Origin: Drouetiella hepatica Uher 2000/2452
GTDB taxonomy: Bacteria; Cyanobacteriota; Cyanobacteriia; Elainellales; Elainellaceae
Length of the DNA stretch: 64,000 bases
NCBI GenBank assembly: GCA_019359505.1
Contig: JAHHHD010000016.1
Span: forward strand, 1 to 64,000
Reading direction: 5' to 3'
Shown: positions 61,730 through 64,000 of the stretch, piece by piece
Numbering within the stretch: position 1 is the stretch's first letter
Layout: each line of letters starts with the position of its first letter
The notes under the pieces: model-generated
Databases searched by the model: none
The model's input: the letters and a program-made list of their open reading frames with translations, nothing else
What the model was told of the DNA's origin: nothing
Translations under genes and position numbers: made by a program

Positions 61730-64000
61730 CTAACCCCCTGACTGAGCGTAAGATTCCACATTCACAGACGACACACCCACAGAGCCATTGCCGTTTTCCA
61801 TCATCAGGCTTTGGGGCTGAACGTTGGCAGGTAGGTTGAGATCATCCTGAGGATTGCGGGCTTTGATGAGGTCGATCGCCCGATTGACGCTTTCAGGGAA
61901 AATCACGACCAGGCTGCCTTGGGGAGCTTGATCCAGCGCTATGTTGACTGCCTCAGTCTCATCCAATATCGTTTCATAGCGAGCGGCGCTGCCCGCCGAT
62001 TCAATGCCTTCAATAATCAATCGGGAAGCGTCTCCCCTAGGGCGACCTCGATTGTCATAATCTTCTTTGACAATGATGCGATCGAAAATTCCGGCAGAGA
62101 GCTTGCCCAAGGTGACAAAGTCCTCATCGCGTCGATCGCCCGGTCCACCCACCACACCAATGCGATCGCCTGTCCAGTTGCGGATAAATTCGCCCAGCGC
62201 CTCATAGCTGTGGGGATTATGAGCATAATCCACCATGGCGTGAAACTGCCCCAAATTAAATAGGTTCATCCGCCCTGGGGTCTGACCGACCGAAGCCTGG
62301 AAGGTTGCCAGCGCTGTGCGGATGTACTCAATCTTCACGCCATGGGCAAAGGCTGCCAGACTGGCTGCTAAAGCATTGGCAATCATAAAGGGAGCGCGTC
62401 CACCCATGGTTAGCGGCACGTTTACCGCCTGCTCAATCCGCAGCGTCCAGTCGCCCTTCAGGATAGACAGGTAGCCATTTTCGTAGACGGCTGCCAGTCC
62501 GCCCTGCTGAGTATGGCTACGAATCAATTCGCTATCAGGGTTCATTGAGAAGTAGGCGACTTGTGCCTGTACCCGTGCCGCCATCGCTGCCACCAGCGGA
62601 TCGTCAGCATTGAGGATAGCGTAACCGTTGGGTCGGGTGCTCTCTACTACGATGCTCTTGAGGTGCGCCAAGTCTTCCACCGTATCAATGTCGCCAATGC
62701 CCAAGTGATCGGCAGCAACGTTTAGGACAATGCCAATATCGCACTGGTCAAAGCCCAAGCCCGATCGCAGAATCCCCCCTCTTGCCGTCTCTAGCACCGC
62801 TACCTCAACCGTTGGGTCATTGAGAATTACCTGAGCGCTTTGAGGTCCGGTCGTGTCGCCTTGCTCGACCAGATAGCCGCCAATATAGATGCCATCTGTC
62901 GTGGTATAGCCGACAATCTGCCCCGTCCGCTTCATGATGTGCGCCAGCAGCCGCGTCGTCGTAGTTTTGCCATTGGTGCCCGTGAGCGCCAGAATCGGAA
63001 TTCGGGTGGGGGTACCCGGTGGAAACAGCATGTCTAGCACGGGTTCTGCCACGTTGCGCGGAATGCCTTCACTGGGGCAAAAGTGCATTCGGAAGCCGGG
63101 AGCCGCATTTACCTCCACGATGACACCGTTGGTATCTCGCAGGGGTCGAGAGATATCTTCAGTGACAACATCAATTCCGGCAATATCCAGCCCCATAATT
63201 TTACCGATTCGCTGAAACAGCCAGATATTCTCTGGGTGAACTTCATCGGTGCGATCGATCGCAATCCCGCCTGTACTAAGGTTTGCAGTCGCCTTGAGAT
63301 AACAAATGTCTCCCTTGCCGAGCACAGTGTCTAGAGCATAGCCTTGGCGATCGAGCAGTTCCCAGGACGTGCGATCGAGTTCGATACGGGTCAGGATATT
63401 CTCATGTCCGTCACCCCGGCGCGGGTCGCGATTCGTTTCTTCAATGAGCTGATCGATCGTCGAGATCCCATCCCCAACCACATGAGCCGGAACCCTCTCC
63501 GCAACTGCCACCAACTTGCCGTTGACCACCAGCACCCGATGATCTTGCCCCGTGTAGAAGCGCTCGACAATAACGCCTTTAGACACTTCTCTGGCGGCAT
63601 CGTAAGCCTCTTCCGCCAGCTCTAGATGATTGATGTTAATGGTAATGCCACGTCCGTGGTTGCCGTCTAGAGGCTTAATGACAATCGGGTATCCGCCCAC
63701 ATCTTCGATCGCCTGCTCCAGCTCATCTAGGTAGTGAATCACCGTCCCTTTGGGCACCGGAACGCCTGCATCTCCTAAAACTCGCTTCGTTCCTTCTTTA
63801 TCGGAAGCCAGCTCAACGCCCAAAATGCTTGTCTTGCTGCTAAGAGTTGCTTGAATCCGCTTTTGATAAATACCGTGACCCATCTGAATAATTGCTCTGG
63901 CACTGAGCTGCGACCACGGAATACCGCGGATTTCCGCCTCTCTGACGATGCATTCTGTACTGGGGCCTAGGGAAGCCTGGGCACCAAAGTCACGCAGGTC
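61730..64000 (-). CDS. cphA: Cyanophycin synthetase, 5' end beyond the window
   Basis: The C-terminal and central parts of CphA. The frame continues to the edge without stop (through ECIVREAEIRGIPWSQLSAR), so the start lies outside. It has an ATP-grasp domain (GNHGRGITINI, VPAHVVGDG, EVNAAPGFRMHF) and a Mur ligase-type domain (LTGTNGKTTTTRLLAHIMKR, GRMNLFNLGQFHAMVDYAHN, GGPGDRRDEDF). It joins aspartate and arginine into cyanophycin, a nitrogen store. The expected cphB cyanophycinase gene would lie to the right. Confidence 0.95.
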   Translation of the reverse strand, partial: DLRDFGAQASLGPSTECIVREAEIRGIPWSQLSARAIIQMGHGIYQKRIQATLSSKTSILGVELASDKEGTKRVLGDAGVPVPKGTVIHYLDELEQAIEDVGGYPIVIKPLDGNHGRGITININHLELAEEAYDAAREVSKGVIVERFYTGQDHRVLVVNGKLVAVAERVPAHVVGDGISTIDQLIEETNRDPRRGDGHENILTRIELDRTSWELLDRQGYALDTVLGKGDICYLKATANLSTGGIAIDRTDEVHPENIWLFQRIGKIMGLDIAGIDVVTEDISRPLRDTNGVIVEVNAAPGFRMHFCPSEGIPRNVAEPVLDMLFPPGTPTRIPILALTGTNGKTTTTRLLAHIMKRTGQIVGYTTTDGIYIGGYLVEQGDTTGPQSAQVILNDPTVEVAVLETARGGILRSGLGFDQCDIGIVLNVAADHLGIGDIDTVEDLAHLKSIVVESTRPNGYAILNADDPLVAAMAARVQAQVAYFSMNPDSELIRSHTQQGGLAAVYENGYLSILKGDWTLRIEQAVNVPLTMGGRAPFMIANALAASLAAFAHGVKIEYIRTALATFQASVGQTPGRMNLFNLGQFHAMVDYAHNPHSYEALGEFIRNWTGDRIGVVGGPGDRRDEDFVTLGKLSAGIFDRIIVKEDYDNRGRPRGDASRLIIEGIESAGSAARYETILDETEAVNIALDQAPQGSLVVIFPESVNRAIDLIKARNPQDDLNLPANVQPQSLMMENGNGSVGVSSVNVESYAQSGG

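Overview
The window is a piece of a filamentous-type cyanobacterial chromosome. Photosystem II genes (psbH, psbN), ndhD, hemF in its oxygen-dependent form, cyanophycin synthetase (cphA), a fused pyrF-pyrE, a carotenoid oxygenase, cyanobacteria-typical DUF3285 and DUF3611 proteins and frequent GCGATCGC (HIP1) octamers all point the same way. No species is assigned.

Two regions differ sharply. From about 1 to 20.7 kb lies a defence island. On the minus strand it carries a NACHT-WD40 NLR-like protein, a phosphorothioation-associated methyltransferase-like protein with duplicated ends, and a dnd DNA-phosphorothioation cluster (dndC remnant, embedded PIN-type toxin-antitoxin pair, dndD, dndE, then a HARE-HTH/HEPN protein). 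It also holds a second DndC-like PAPS-reductase-family protein, an unrecognised membrane protein facing an unrecognised cytosolic protein, an XRE regulator with palindromic operators, a sulfur-binding-domain HNH nuclease beside a nuclease-less paralogue, a truncated PLD/helicase restriction protein, a MazG-like protein and a second HNH nuclease. The island ends at a 47-bp 3' fragment of a tRNA-Phe gene (20699-20745), as expected for an integration scar, followed by a decayed IS200-type transposase.

The phosphorothioation machinery looks decayed in an informative way. dndC has lost its start and the SGG part of its PP-loop motif and has an in-frame amber codon, while dndD and dndE are intact. 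The PT-DNA reader nuclease is intact. The second PAPS-reductase-like gene has an intact PP-loop. Either the locus now acts as a PT-dependent (type IV-like) restriction and abortive system against foreign PT-DNA, or the second DndC-like protein supplies the missing sulfur step.

From 20.7 to 64 kb the genes are ordinary chromosomal ones: surface protein (filamentous haemagglutinin type), pyrFE, Ser/Thr kinase, pth-tatA, psbH/psbN, hemF, mrp, rodA, an ABC exporter, Anbu-type protease with a transglutaminase-like protein, pepP, trpG/pabA, dgkA, ybeY, BtuF-like binding protein, carotenoid oxygenase, folate/biopterin transporter, RTX protein, clpS, two CPBP proteases, recQ, ndhD, a second tatA/E and cphA (running off the right edge).

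In this right part the intergenic spaces carry palindromes sharing a core of the form GCGC-GGA-GCGC while their arms differ from place to place. Arms are perfect near the centre and diverge outward. One composite element occurs twice in opposite orientation with compensated stem changes, and a second MITE-like element also occurs twice. I saw none of these in the island.
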